DNA from: JACRCT01 sp036504155
GTDB taxonomy: Bacteria > Myxococcota > Myxococcia > Myxococcales > UBA5297
Length of the DNA stretch: 64,000 bases
Assembly: GCA_036504155.1 (NCBI GenBank)
Contig: DASXVQ010000168.1
Location: 1-64,000 of the forward strand
Direction: 5' to 3'
Shown: piece by piece, positions 24,617-34,799 of the stretch
How the letters are laid out: each line of letters starts with the position of its first letter
Numbering within the stretch: the first letter of the stretch is position 1
Program-made: the position numbers and the translations under genes
The notes under the pieces: model-generated
Seen by the model: only the letters and a program-made list of their open reading frames with translations
What the model was told of the DNA's origin: nothing
Databases searched by the model: none

Positions 24617-26296
24617 GTGGATTCGCCCACAGCGCTAGCGCAGTTCCCGGTCGAGAACGACGGCCTGTACCGCCGCCTCGTCTGGACGACGCTGTTGCGC
24701 ATCGCGCTGGTCAGCGCGCTCCTGTCGGTGGCCGCGGCGCTGCTGTTCCGCGCCGAGGAGAAGCGCCTCACCGCCGTCGAGCAGGCGCTCTTCGCCATCG
24801 TCATCGGCACCTACGCCGCCTCGCTGGCGTACCTGCTCATCCTGCGGTCCGCCAAGGCCTGGCGCGGGCGGCTGGCCTATGTGCAGGTGGTGGGCGACGT
24901 CCTCATCGCCGCCTGCCTGGTGTGGCTGACCGGCGGCACCGAGAGCATCCTGCTCTTCATGTTCCCGCTGGCGGTGGTGACCGCCGCGGTTCTCTTGTAC
25001 CGCCGCGGGGCGATCTTCGCGGCGCTGCTCTCGAGCGTGGCGCTGGGCGTGGTGGCCTTCGGGCTGCGTTCCGGGTTCCTGCCCGCCCCCAGCGCCGCCG
25101 AGGGCCAGGCGCCGATGCCGCTGCCGCGCATGGCGTTCTTCCTCTTCGCCCACGCCAGCGCCGTCTTCCTCTCGGCGGCGCTGGCCAGCTACCTGGCCGA
25201 GCAGCTGCGCTCCACCCGCGAGCGCCTGACGGTGCGCGAGCATGACTACCTCGCCCTGGAGCGGCTCAACGAGAGCATCGTCCGCTCGGTCTCCAGCGGC
25301 ATCGTCACCGCCGACCGCGATGGACGGGTGACCTACCTCAACCGCGCCGCCGAGGAAATCTGCGGATTCATGCTCGACCAGGCGCAGGGCGAGCCCATCG
25401 AGAAGCGGCTGCCCGCCCTGGCGACGCACCTGCGCGTGTCGGGCCCGGAGCGTTTCGAGGCCGAGCACCACACGGCCTCGGGGGAGCGGCGCCGGCTGGG
25501 CTTCGCCGTCGCCGCCCTCTACGACCGGGACGGGACGAGCCAGGGCCACGTGGTGGCGGTGGAGGACCTGACGAGCATCCGCGCCATGGAGGAGGGCCTC
25601 AAGCGCAGCGAGAAGCTGGCCGCGGTGGGCGCGCTGGCGGCCGGGCTGGCGCACGAGCTGCGCAACCCGCTCGCCTCCATGTCCGGGTCCATCGAGCTGC
25701 TCCACGGCACCGCTGCCTTCGGCGACGAGGAGCGGCGGCTGATGGGCATCGTGCTGCGCGAGGCCGACCGGCTCAACGCGCTAGTGCGCGACTTCCTGCG
25801 CTTCGCCAAGCCGACCCCGGGCCAGCTCGAGCCGCTCGACCTGGGCGAGCTGGCGCACCAGACGGTGACGCTGTTCCGCAACGACCCGCAGCGCAGGCAG
25901 GTGACGGTCGAGGAGGCGCTCGGCCAGCCGTTGCCCGTGGTGGCGGACTCCGGGCAGCTCAGCCAGGTGCTCTGGAACCTCCTCGTCAACGCGGCCGAGG
26001 CCATGCCCGGGGGCGGCACGGTTCAACTGAGGGGGCGGGTCGCCGGCGGCTCGGTGCTGCTGGAAGTCCAGGACGAGGGCCCGGGCATCGCCGACGAGGA
26101 CCTGCCGCACGTGTTCGAGCCGTTCTACACCACCAAGGTCGGCGGCACCGGGCTGGGCCTGGCCATCGTCCATGCCATCGTCCAGAGCCACGGCGGCGAG
26201 GTGCAGGTGCAGGTGCTGCGCGGCAAGCGGAAGGGTGCGATGTTCGTCGTGAAGCTGCCCCTGCACCCGCCGGCGGCGTCGGCCCTGGCAGGCTGA
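24617..26296 (+). CDS. pilS: Sensor histidine kinase PilS
   Basis: A GTG start four bases after the pilC stop gives 559 residues. Six membrane helices lie within about residues 15-195, followed by a PAS domain (about 210-320, NESIVRSVSSGIVTADRDGR), the His phosphoacceptor box AGLAHELRNPLASMSG at about 340, and a HATPase domain with N box NLLVNAAEAMPGG, G1 DEGPGI and G2 GGTGLGLAI. PilS phosphorylates PilR to control pilin transcription; in Pseudomonas it also senses pilin in the membrane. The length and domain order are those of the family. Confidence 0.95.
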   Translation: MDSPTALAQFPVENDGLYRRLVWTTLLRIALVSALLSVAAALLFRAEEKRLTAVEQALFAIVIGTYAASLAYLLILRSAKAWRGRLAYVQVVGDVLIAACLVWLTGGTESILLFMFPLAVVTAAVLLYRRGAIFAALLSSVALGVVAFGLRSGFLPAPSAAEGQAPMPLPRMAFFLFAHASAVFLSAALASYLAEQLRSTRERLTVREHDYLALERLNESIVRSVSSGIVTADRDGRVTYLNRAAEEICGFMLDQAQGEPIEKRLPALATHLRVSGPERFEAEHHTASGERRRLGFAVAALYDRDGTSQGHVVAVEDLTSIRAMEEGLKRSEKLAAVGALAAGLAHELRNPLASMSGSIELLHGTAAFGDEERRLMGIVLREADRLNALVRDFLRFAKPTPGQLEPLDLGELAHQTVTLFRNDPQRRQVTVEEALGQPLPVVADSGQLSQVLWNLLVNAAEAMPGGGTVQLRGRVAGGSVLLEVQDEGPGIADEDLPHVFEPFYTTKVGGTGLGLAIVHAIVQSHGGEVQVQVLRGKRKGAMFVVKLPLHPPAASALAG

Positions 26297-26337
26297 GGTC
26301 TTTCGAAGAGCAGTCGGGGGCTTGGAGAGCGAGAACG

Positions 26338-27744
<1,407 letters not shown>

Positions 27745-27823
27745 CCGCAGCGACGAGCCGTCCCCCCCGCCGCCGTGCGCCGCGGGTTGCAAACCGGCGC
27801 AGGGAACGGGAGTCTAGGGCGCC

Positions 27824-29461
27824 ATGAAGAAGATCATCGGATGCGGCGTTCTCCTGGCCCTGGCCTCCTGCGACTGCGGCGGACCGCAGACCCATCTGGC
27901 GGAGGGCGAGCTTTCGTTCGGCCCCGATCTGCAGTTCGGCATCCTCGCGGTGGGCGAGACGATGACGAAGACCGCGACGCTCAAGAACGTCGGCGGCGCC
28001 TCGGTGGTGGTCGACTCGTTCGAGGTGTCGGCGCCGTTCTCGGCGTGCATCCAGCACTCGGACGGGACCTGCACCAAGGACGCCGAGCTGGACGTCGGGC
28101 AGGAGGCGACGGTGGGCGTGACCTACGCGCCGACCGCCGTCAACGCCAGCGACTCGGAGAACCACTCCTCGGACGTGGTGGCGATCAACGACTCGCCGAC
28201 CAGGCCGCGGGTGCAGCTCCGCGTCGTGGGGCACGCCATTCCGCTGCGCCTGCTGGTGGAGCCGGCGGCCCTGGACTTCGAGACGATCGAGGCGGGCGAC
28301 CTCAGGGACCTGGTGGTTCGGTTCACCAACAAGGGCAGCTCGCCCATCGCGCTGACCGGCCCGGCCATCGACAGCGCGGCGTTCACGGCGGACCTCGCAT
28401 CCTTCCCCGCCGCGCTGGAGCAGGGCGCCACGGCCACGCTCAAGATCACCTACGCCCCGCAGACGGGCGCCGACGACGCCGGCAAGTTCGCGGTCGGCAC
28501 CGACATCTCGGTGCAGAGCCAGATCGAGGTCCCGCTCACGGGCAAGGCGCTCCTGGCGAAGATCAAGCTCTGCTACGGCTTCGACGGCGACGTGCCGCAG
28601 TGCCTGGACCCGCAGGCTGGGCTGAGCGGCGAGCTGGACTTCGGCGCGCTCGAGGTGGGGACGACGAGGAAGGCGACCCTCACGCTCGTCAACGAAGGAA
28701 ACATGCAGGTGGAGCTGCTCGGGCTGGCCAACACCAAGAGCGCCCAGGCCGCGGACACGACCGCCGGCAAGAACCCCTGCGGCCTCGCCGCGCCGGTGCC
28801 GGCCGACTTCACCTTCGTGCCGCCCTCGTTCGGCGCGAAGCTGCCGGAGGATGCGACGGCGCAGGTCCCCGAGCCGCCCAGGCAGGTCTCGATGGAGCTC
28901 ACCTACTCGCCGACCTTCCACTGCGCGCCCGAAGGGGCCAACGCCGGGGACGTGGCCGACCGGGGCCTCGTCAGCCTCCGGGCGGGCAACCGTCCCAGCT
29001 CGCCGTCGTTCTTCATCGACCTGAAGGGCTCCGCGAAGGTCGGGCTCGCCCAGGCCTTCAACCTCGCTTGGAGCACGAAGGCCCCGACCCCGCAGAGCTA
29101 CAAGGTCTTCAACATCGGTCCGGGCCCGCTCAACGTCACCGGGGTGGAGTTGGTGGAGGCGGACGACAAGGACTGCGCGGTGGGCTGCGAGGCGCGGCCC
29201 GTCTGCTCCGCGGCCCGACCGGAGTGCGCGCTCTTCACCTGGGACGACGGCCCCAGCGCCGTGCAGGTCGCGGCAGCGCCGCCGGGCGGCAAGGCGGAGG
29301 CGGTGGCGGGAACCATCACCTACGCGCCGGGCGTCTTCTGCGGCGCCGCGGATGCGGGGTCGTGCTTCCCCTCCCAGACCGTGAAGGTCTGCGCCCGCGT
29401 CGCCAGCGACGACCCGTTCCGACCCAAGGTGTGCGGCGAGCTGAAGGGCAGCACTTTTTGA
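27824..29461 (+). CDS. Choice-of-anchor D (ASH-like) lipoprotein
   Basis: The 545-residue protein starts with a lipoprotein signal (MKKIIGCGVLLALASC, modified Cys at 16). Its body consists of three or four immunoglobulin-like domains of the ASH/HYDIN choice-of-anchor D type, seen in repeated patterns such as LQFGILAVGETMTKTATLKN, LDFETIEAGDLRDLVVRFTN and LDFGALEVGTTRKATLTLVN. Several Cys pairs in the last third (CAVGCEARPVCSAARPEC) probably form disulfides. Myxobacteria carry many such lipoproteins of unknown role on the outer membrane. It lies after pilR on the same strand, but the 79-base gap and different theme give no reason to put it in the pilus operon. Confidence 0.85.
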   Translation: MKKIIGCGVLLALASCDCGGPQTHLAEGELSFGPDLQFGILAVGETMTKTATLKNVGGASVVVDSFEVSAPFSACIQHSDGTCTKDAELDVGQEATVGVTYAPTAVNASDSENHSSDVVAINDSPTRPRVQLRVVGHAIPLRLLVEPAALDFETIEAGDLRDLVVRFTNKGSSPIALTGPAIDSAAFTADLASFPAALEQGATATLKITYAPQTGADDAGKFAVGTDISVQSQIEVPLTGKALLAKIKLCYGFDGDVPQCLDPQAGLSGELDFGALEVGTTRKATLTLVNEGNMQVELLGLANTKSAQAADTTAGKNPCGLAAPVPADFTFVPPSFGAKLPEDATAQVPEPPRQVSMELTYSPTFHCAPEGANAGDVADRGLVSLRAGNRPSSPSFFIDLKGSAKVGLAQAFNLAWSTKAPTPQSYKVFNIGPGPLNVTGVELVEADDKDCAVGCEARPVCSAARPECALFTWDDGPSAVQVAAAPPGGKAEAVAGTITYAPGVFCGAADAGSCFPSQTVKVCARVASDDPFRPKVCGELKGSTF

Positions 29462-29485
29462 CCGCAGCCCCGGCCGGGTTAGCAT
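29458..29485 (+). promoter_or_regulatory. Promoter of membrane winged-helix gene
   Basis: TTGACC (29458-29463) overlaps the stop codon of the preceding gene. TAGCAT (29480-29485) follows after 16 bases and ends six bases before the GTG start at 29492, predicting a leaderless message. Confidence 0.55.
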
Positions 29486-29491
29486 TCCCCC

Positions 29492-29908
29492 GTGGACTCG
29501 AACCTGGCTCTCGCGCTCTTCGCCGCCGCACCCGTCCCCGAGACGTGGCGCAGCCTGCTGCTCGCCGGGCCGCTCGACATCAAGATCAAACCCGACCTGT
29601 CGTGGCTGGAGCAGAACTCGCACATCCTGTACCCGCTCTTCGCCATCGGGACCATCGCCCTGCTGGTGATGGGCATCTTCATGGCCTGGAAGTCGGACGA
29701 GGTCTCCGGGGTCCTCAAGGTCGAGTACAAGCGCGAGATCATCACCATCCTGCGGCGCGAGCCCGGCGGCGTGAACGTCGCCCGCCTCGCCAAGGAGCTC
29801 AAGCTCACCGTCCACAAGACCGCCAAGATCGTCGAGGAGATGGTCAACGACCGGCAGGTCCTCGCGCAGGCGCACAAGGGCGTGACCCACGTGCGGCTGC
29901 GCTTCTGA
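29492..29908 (+). CDS. Membrane-tethered winged-helix protein
   Basis: The 138-residue product has a hydrophobic N-terminal part, a clear membrane helix at about 45-67 (ILYPLFAIGTIALLVMGIFM) and a C-terminal domain of about 65 residues that reads as a winged helix: YKREIITILRREPGGVNVARLAKELKLTVHKTAKIVEEMVND, then a short hairpin ending VTHVRLRF. The helix-turn-helix would face the cytoplasm at the membrane. Such proteins can be membrane-bound regulators, but a protein-interaction role is also possible. It faces the cytochrome gene, with 22 bases between stops. Confidence 0.75.
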   Translation: MDSNLALALFAAAPVPETWRSLLLAGPLDIKIKPDLSWLEQNSHILYPLFAIGTIALLVMGIFMAWKSDEVSGVLKVEYKREIITILRREPGGVNVARLAKELKLTVHKTAKIVEEMVNDRQVLAQAHKGVTHVRLRF

Positions 29909-29930
29909 GCCGCAGCCCGCGAATCTAGGT

Positions 29931-30986
29931 CTAGGGGTGGCACGCCAAGCACATCCGCTGCCTGCGGATGTCCTCGCGCGTGTGGCTGCGCACGAAGCTG
30001 GGCGGGTGCGGGGAGCCTCCGGGGCCGCCCACCCTGTGGCAGCCGACGCAGTTGGAGGTCGCGCCCTGGTCGTGGCACGCGGCGCAGGAGACGATGTCGC
30101 GCCTGGCCGCCGTGCCGTGGGCCGAGGACCAGCCTGCCGGGTGGGGCTCCCTCGGATCCTTGGATTCCGGCGTCACGCCCCGGTTCTGGTGGCAGCGCTC
30201 GCAGGAGGCAGGGCCGTGGCAGCGCTGGCACAAGGTCGGGTCGCTCCGGGCCTCGATGGCGTGGCGTCCCAGGTAGCCGTTGCGGTGGATGAACTGGCGG
30301 TCGACGCGCTCGGGGAACTTCAGCTCGACGGGGGTGGCGGCGGTGCGGGCGTGGCAGTCGGCGCAGAACGCGGGCTCGTGGCACTGGGCGCAGGTCTCCG
30401 GCGAGGTGCGCGCCGGCAGCCGGTGCTCGCGCAGGTAGTCGCCCTGGTGCGAGAAGTAGGCGAGCGGGCGCAGCGGCAGGCGGGTGAGGTCCACGTGGCA
30501 GGTCGAGCAGCGAGCCTGGTCGTATTGCCTCTGGTGCTCGTGGCACGACAGGCACGTCCCCATCGGGGCCGAGACCTTGGCCGGGGAGCTCGGCTCGGGC
30601 AGCTCCAGGTGGCAGCGCGCGCAATCGCCCCCCACCTGCGGCAGGTGGTCCTGGTGAGAGAAGCGCACCAGCCGCTCGACCGGGGGCCACGTCTGCAGCT
30701 CCTCGGTCAGGTGGCACGCGCTGCAGCGGCCGGCGAGCTTCCAGTCGGCGTGGCACTTGAGGCAGGTCTGCTCCTGGGGCAACAAGCGCCCCTCGAGGCT
30801 GCTCGAGGAGACGGCTCGGGCGTGGCACACCTCACAGTCGACGTCGGCCGCGCGGTGCTTCTGGTGCGGCATGCGGATGACGTCCTGGTCGCTGACGGCC
30901 TTGCGCGCCGCGAGCGTGGCGCAGGCGGCTGCTCCCAGGAGCAGCGCGGCGACGCCGAGACGGCGCGCGAGGGACGCGGCGCTCAC
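29931..30986 (-). CDS. 13-heme c-type cytochrome, probable lipoprotein
   Basis: Thirteen CxxCH heme-binding motifs are present in 351 residues, from CEVCH near residue 50 to CLACH at the very C-terminus, with many extra His residues available as second ligands. The N-terminus is a lipoprotein-type signal (LLLGAAACATLAA). The GTG start overlaps the upstream barrel gene's TGA, so translation is probably coupled. Heme density (about one per 27 residues) resembles MtrA/OmcB-like cytochromes that carry electrons across or along the outer membrane. Whether it is periplasmic or surface-exposed cannot be told from sequence. Electron donor and acceptor are unknown. Confidence 0.9.
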   Translation of the reverse strand: MSAASLARRLGVAALLLGAAACATLAARKAVSDQDVIRMPHQKHRAADVDCEVCHARAVSSSSLEGRLLPQEQTCLKCHADWKLAGRCSACHLTEELQTWPPVERLVRFSHQDHLPQVGGDCARCHLELPEPSSPAKVSAPMGTCLSCHEHQRQYDQARCSTCHVDLTRLPLRPLAYFSHQGDYLREHRLPARTSPETCAQCHEPAFCADCHARTAATPVELKFPERVDRQFIHRNGYLGRHAIEARSDPTLCQRCHGPASCERCHQNRGVTPESKDPREPHPAGWSSAHGTAARRDIVSCAACHDQGATSNCVGCHRVGGPGGSPHPPSFVRSHTREDIRRQRMCLACHP

Positions 30987-32254
30987 GGGACCTCCTCGCG
31001 CTGGCGCGTGGAGAAGTTGTAGACCAGTCGCGCCAAGCCCTCGAACCGGCTCTCGAAGTAGGGCGTGTACGTGGCGAGCCCGGTCAGGCAGGCGGCCCAG
31101 CGGGGGCCCATCTGCCAAGTCAGGCTCGCCGAGCCGGTGTACGAGTGCGTGTGGCCTTGGATGGGCTCCTTGAAGCGGTAGAGGTCGGCGTCCACGGCGA
31201 GCGCCAGGCTCTCGGTGATGGCCCAGGTGAGGAAGAGCCTTCCCTCGACGTAGCCGTTGCCGGGCGTCTCGAGCCAGCGCCCCTGCAGCCCGGCGGTGAG
31301 CCCGGGCTGTAGGTTGAAGGCCGCTCGCAGGGCGGCCTCGTGTCCCGCCTCGCCGGCGAGGTCGGCCCCGGCCTGCCCGCTCTCGGCGCCGAAGCGCAGG
31401 TAGTGGTAGCCGGCCTGCAGCCGCAGCAGCCGCACCGGGCGCCAGTCGAGGTCGGCGCCGTAGCCGTCGCGGGTCTGAGCGGCGAAGACCGAGAGGATGG
31501 AGTTGCGCGAGAGGAACAGGTCGGGCGCGGTGCGGCGCACGTCGACGCTCGCCTGCAGCTTGGCCGAGGGCTGCCAGGTGATGGCGAGGTCGCCCTCGGC
31601 GAAGCGGCGCGCGTCGAGGGCCCACGCCGCGTGGCCGCCGAAGGTCAGGGTGCGCCAGACATAGCGCCCGTCGATGCCGGCGAGCTGCCAGGCGACGTCG
31701 CCCCGCTCCCAGACCTGCTCGAAGCCGAGCCCCACCTCTGCGTCGATGGAGGCGCGGTAGAAAAGCCGCGCGCCCAGGACCGCATCGCCCTTGGCCATCG
31801 CGAAACGGGGGACGACGAGCAGGCCTCCGTGCGCGGACAGACCCAGGCCGCGGAACAGGTGCAGCTCCACCGAGGCTCCGTCCACCTGGCGCGCGCGTGC
31901 GGCGCCCCCGAAGGCGAAGTGGCGTCCGAGCTTGAGCGAGAGGTGGCGGTTGAAGAGCTCGCCCGCGAGGTAGGCGAAGTCGAGGTCCGCCGTGTTTCCC
32001 TGCGGCCCCAGGGTCAGGAAGGGATCCACCTGCCCCCAGGCCGACAGGTGCATGCTCAGGTCTCCCACGAGCGGATTGCCGACGTCGGTGGCGTTCAGGC
32101 CGATCGCCTCGATCACCGGGATGACCGTTCGCTCCTCGCCCTCCAAAAAGGCGGTGCGGCCCTGGACGTAGGTGGTGGTGCTGACCTCGACCGTGGCGCC
32201 GTGACCCGTGGCGGTGACCAGCGCGCTGGCAAGCGCGACGACGGTCGGGGTCAT
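30983..32254 (-). CDS. Outer-membrane beta-barrel protein, partner of the cytochrome
   Basis: The ATG encoding MTPTVVALASALVTATGHGA starts with a signal peptide, giving 423 residues. The mature protein is made of alternating hydrophobic/polar strands throughout (for example LQASVDVRRTAPDLFLSRN, RLLRLQAGYHYLRFGAESG, SLALAVDADLYRFKEP) and ends VYNFSTRQREEVP, without a terminal Phe/Trp. About 16-20 strands are plausible. No plug or POTRA domain is visible. The gene overlaps the multiheme cytochrome gene by four bases. In porin-cytochrome conduits a barrel like this surrounds a multiheme cytochrome, so that role is inferred from the pairing rather than from a recognised family. Confidence 0.8.
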   Translation of the reverse strand: MTPTVVALASALVTATGHGATVEVSTTTYVQGRTAFLEGEERTVIPVIEAIGLNATDVGNPLVGDLSMHLSAWGQVDPFLTLGPQGNTADLDFAYLAGELFNRHLSLKLGRHFAFGGAARARQVDGASVELHLFRGLGLSAHGGLLVVPRFAMAKGDAVLGARLFYRASIDAEVGLGFEQVWERGDVAWQLAGIDGRYVWRTLTFGGHAAWALDARRFAEGDLAITWQPSAKLQASVDVRRTAPDLFLSRNSILSVFAAQTRDGYGADLDWRPVRLLRLQAGYHYLRFGAESGQAGADLAGEAGHEAALRAAFNLQPGLTAGLQGRWLETPGNGYVEGRLFLTWAITESLALAVDADLYRFKEPIQGHTHSYTGSASLTWQMGPRWAACLTGLATYTPYFESRFEGLARLVYNFSTRQREEVP

Positions 32255-32493
32255 CCGGCCGGACACCACCTGGGGGCCTCCCTGTACGTCACGAACGAGG
32301 GGACTCGAAGCTCTGGGATCGAACGCCCCGTTGTGGTGAAGCGTCAAGTGAAGAAAGGGACAGACCCGAGAATCGAGAGCGCAGAGGGGCGTTGGCAGCG
32401 GTGATCAGGGTGGCCAACATGGGGGCCCGAAGGCCGCGGAAGGTCGCGAATTGCCGATGGGAAAGCCCGTTTCGCGAGGGGCCTGCCGCGCGC

Positions 32494-32522
32494 TTGACAC
32501 GTGATCATGCCGATGCTAGCGT
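32494..32522 (+). promoter_or_regulatory. Promoter of TolQ/TolR-like operon
   Basis: A consensus TTGACA (32494-32499) and TAGCGT (32517-32522) are 17 bases apart. The leader to the ATG at 32760 would be about 230 bases, much longer than others in this window. The rest of the 32255-32759 gap shows no gene. Confidence 0.5.
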
Positions 32523-32759
32523 CCCGTACCCCTCAGCCAGGAAGCCTCTGAAACCTGCGGGGGAAATTGAAGAAAAGCCTGTTTTGGAATGGCTCGTTTG
32601 AGGGTGCCGGATCGAGCAGAACGAAGCCGCTCATCCGGATGTCTAAGGACTGGGATGTCAGGGCGTTCTTCCACGCACGCTCCCCGCATGGCGCGGTGAA
32701 ACCAAGCGCGGAACCGGGGCTGTGACACGGCTGCCGGCGACTCCGGAGGTCACGCAATC

Positions 32760-33503
32760 ATGGATGTGTCGATGCTCGCCCAATTCGCAATGTTCGCGGC
32801 CGCCGAGGCTTCGAGCTCCGAGGAGCTCGGGTTCTTTGGGAGCCTTGCCAAGAAGTTTGAAGGTGGCGGCTGGGGTATGTACCCCATCACCGTCTGCCTG
32901 ATCTTCTTCATCGCGATCACGATCGACCGCTTCTACGCGCTCTTCATCAAGGCCTCCATCAACAAGGAAGCCTTCATGCGCGGCCTCAAGAAGCACATCT
33001 ACGCGGGCGACCTCGACAAGGCCATCAGCTACGTCGCGGGCCAGAAGCAGACCCCGCTCACGGTCGTCGTCAAGGCCGGTCTGATGAACGTTCCGAAGGG
33101 CGACGCCGAGGTGCAGGCCGCGATGGACGAGGCCGCGCTTCGCGAGAACCCCAAGCTCGAGGCCCGCACCGGCTACCTCGCGATGATCGGCAACGCCGGC
33201 ATGCTCTGCGGCCTGCTCGGGACCGTCTCCGGCCTGATCACCTGTTTCGAAGCCGTGGCCCACGTCAACCCGGCCGACAAGGCGACCATCCTCTCGGCTG
33301 GTATCTCCGAGTCCATGAACTGCACCGCCTTCGGGCTCATCACCGCCATCCCGGCGCTGGTGTTCTTCTCGCTCTTCAACGGCAAGACCCAGCACATGCT
33401 CGACGACATCAATGAGTCGAGCGTGGGCGTGCTCAACCTCGTCATCGCCAACAAGGACAAGCTCCGCATGCCCGAGGGCAAGTCCATCCAGACCGAGGAG
33501 TAG
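32760..33503 (+). CDS. MotA/TolQ/ExbB proton-channel protein, AglR-like
   Basis: The 247-residue protein has three membrane helices (about 38-58, 140-160 and 190-210) in TolQ/ExbB arrangement, with the family core GNAGMLCGLLGTVSGLITCFEAV and TAFGLITAIPALVFFSLF. It would form the stator channel with the two TolR-like proteins encoded next. In Myxococcus the AglR-AglQ-AglS set, one TolQ-like and two TolR-like proteins, powers gliding; the same composition here suggests a related motor, but TolQR or ExbBD roles cannot be excluded. GGAGG about ten bases ahead of the ATG supports the start. A long leader precedes it. Confidence 0.92.
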   Translation: MDVSMLAQFAMFAAAEASSSEELGFFGSLAKKFEGGGWGMYPITVCLIFFIAITIDRFYALFIKASINKEAFMRGLKKHIYAGDLDKAISYVAGQKQTPLTVVVKAGLMNVPKGDAEVQAAMDEAALRENPKLEARTGYLAMIGNAGMLCGLLGTVSGLITCFEAVAHVNPADKATILSAGISESMNCTAFGLITAIPALVFFSLFNGKTQHMLDDINESSVGVLNLVIANKDKLRMPEGKSIQTEE

Positions 33504-33621
33504 CAAGCCCGGTCGCACGTGGGGACGGGCAGAACGGCCGTCCCCTAGGCGATGTCTTGAATGATCGAGCTCACCTGGACCGGCGCGAGGCGCCGGGACG
33601 GGCTGTAGAGGAGGTTGAGCG

Positions 33622-34152
33622 ATGGCTGGCGGAATGGATCTCGGCACGAAGAAGGGCGGCAAGAAGTCGCTCGATACCGCGATCAACCTGGTTCCCTTCA
33701 TCGACCTGATGGCCGTGACCATCAGCTTCCTCATCATGACGGCAGTGTGGAACCAGATTAACCGGCTGACCGTCTCCCAGTCTGGCGGCCCGAGCGAGAA
33801 CTCGGCGCCTCCGGACACGAAGACCCTGCCGCTGAACCTGCTGGTGACCGAAAAAGGCTTCACCATCAGCTCCGGCGGCAGCGCACTGGAGATCCCCAAG
33901 TCCAACGGCGCCTACATCTACTGCCACGCTTCGGGGCAGGACAAGATCGACGAGAAGTGCGAAGACAACACGCTCGTCGGCGCGCTGAAGAAGATCAAGG
34001 CGGACGTTCCGGATCAGCGAAACATCACGGTCCAGTGCGAGGACGGGGTCAAGTACAACGACCTCGTCAAGGTCATCGACGCCTGCAACCTCAAGGACTC
34101 GACCAACCAACCGGTCCTGTTCCCCGAGGTTGCGGTGAGCGCGGTAGGCTAA
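33622..34152 (+). CDS. TolR/ExbD-type protein, first copy (AglQ/AglS-like)
   Basis: The 176-residue protein has a short cytoplasmic part, a single membrane helix with the essential Asp (NLVPFIDLMAVTISFLIM) and a periplasmic domain. Four Cys residues lie in the periplasmic part (IYCHASG, EKCED, VQCEDG, DACNLK), unusual for ExbD proteins and likely to form two disulfides. It uses proton flow through the TolQ-like channel to change its periplasmic shape. It is 118 bases after the TolQ-like gene and 10 bases before the second TolR-like gene. Confidence 0.9.
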   Translation: MAGGMDLGTKKGGKKSLDTAINLVPFIDLMAVTISFLIMTAVWNQINRLTVSQSGGPSENSAPPDTKTLPLNLLVTEKGFTISSGGSALEIPKSNGAYIYCHASGQDKIDEKCEDNTLVGALKKIKADVPDQRNITVQCEDGVKYNDLVKVIDACNLKDSTNQPVLFPEVAVSAVG

Positions 34153-34162
34153 CGAGGACGCC

Positions 34163-34717
34163 ATGCCCATCGTCACCCCTGGCAAGCGAGTCTGTCCCCG
34201 GCTGCAGAAGAGCAAGGTCTTCGGCAAGGGCGCCCATGGCAAGAAGGGCACCTTCGCCGACCTGCTCATCACGCCGCTGGTCGACATGTTCGTCATCATC
34301 GTCATCTTCCTTCTCCAGAACTTCTCCGCCTCCGGAGAGATTCTGTTCATGTCCAAGGACATCACCCTGCCCGAGGCCATGAACGGTCGTGACATCGACC
34401 GGTCGCCAGTCATCCAGATCTCCAACGACGCGGTCATCCTCGAGGGCGAGCAGATCGCGCTCGTGGCCGACCTGGGCCGAGACGAGTACTGGAACATCCC
34501 GGCGCTGGAAGAAAAGCTGCGCGACCTGAAGAAACGCTACGAGATGATCCACCAGTCCGATCCCTCGGGCGGCTTCAAGGGCGACATCAACATCCAGGCC
34601 CACAAGGAAGTGCAGTTCAAGACCCTCAAGCGCGTGATGTACTCCTGCAACCAGGCCGGGTACCTCAACATCAACTTCGCGGTGATGGCGGCCGGTGTGG
34701 AGAAGAAGGAAAAGTAG
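34163..34717 (+). CDS. TolR/ExbD-type protein, second copy (AglQ/AglS-like)
   Basis: The 184-residue protein has a basic N-terminal tail of about 30 residues, one membrane helix with the channel Asp (LLITPLVDMFVIIVIFLLQN) and a periplasmic domain of about 120 residues that ends in Lys. It differs from the first copy by a longer cytoplasmic tail and by having only one periplasmic Cys. Two different TolR-like partners with one TolQ-like protein is the composition of the Agl gliding motor. It closes the operon, with a strong terminator 23 bases after the stop. Confidence 0.9.
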   Translation: MPIVTPGKRVCPRLQKSKVFGKGAHGKKGTFADLLITPLVDMFVIIVIFLLQNFSASGEILFMSKDITLPEAMNGRDIDRSPVIQISNDAVILEGEQIALVADLGRDEYWNIPALEEKLRDLKKRYEMIHQSDPSGGFKGDINIQAHKEVQFKTLKRVMYSCNQAGYLNINFAVMAAGVEKKEK

Positions 34718-34739
34718 CCGCGCCCCAGACTTTGTTCGA

Positions 34740-34779
34740 GCGCCCGCTCCCCATTTTCGGGGGCGGGCGCTTCGCTTTT
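34740..34779 (+). terminator. Intrinsic terminator of the TolQ/TolR-like operon
   Basis: GCGCCCGCTCCCC and GGGGGCGGGCGC flank an ATTTTC loop (34740-34770) and are followed by TTCGCTTTT. This is the best rho-independent terminator in the window. Confidence 0.8.
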
Positions 34780-34799
34780 CAAGGCGCCGAAGCGGAGGG

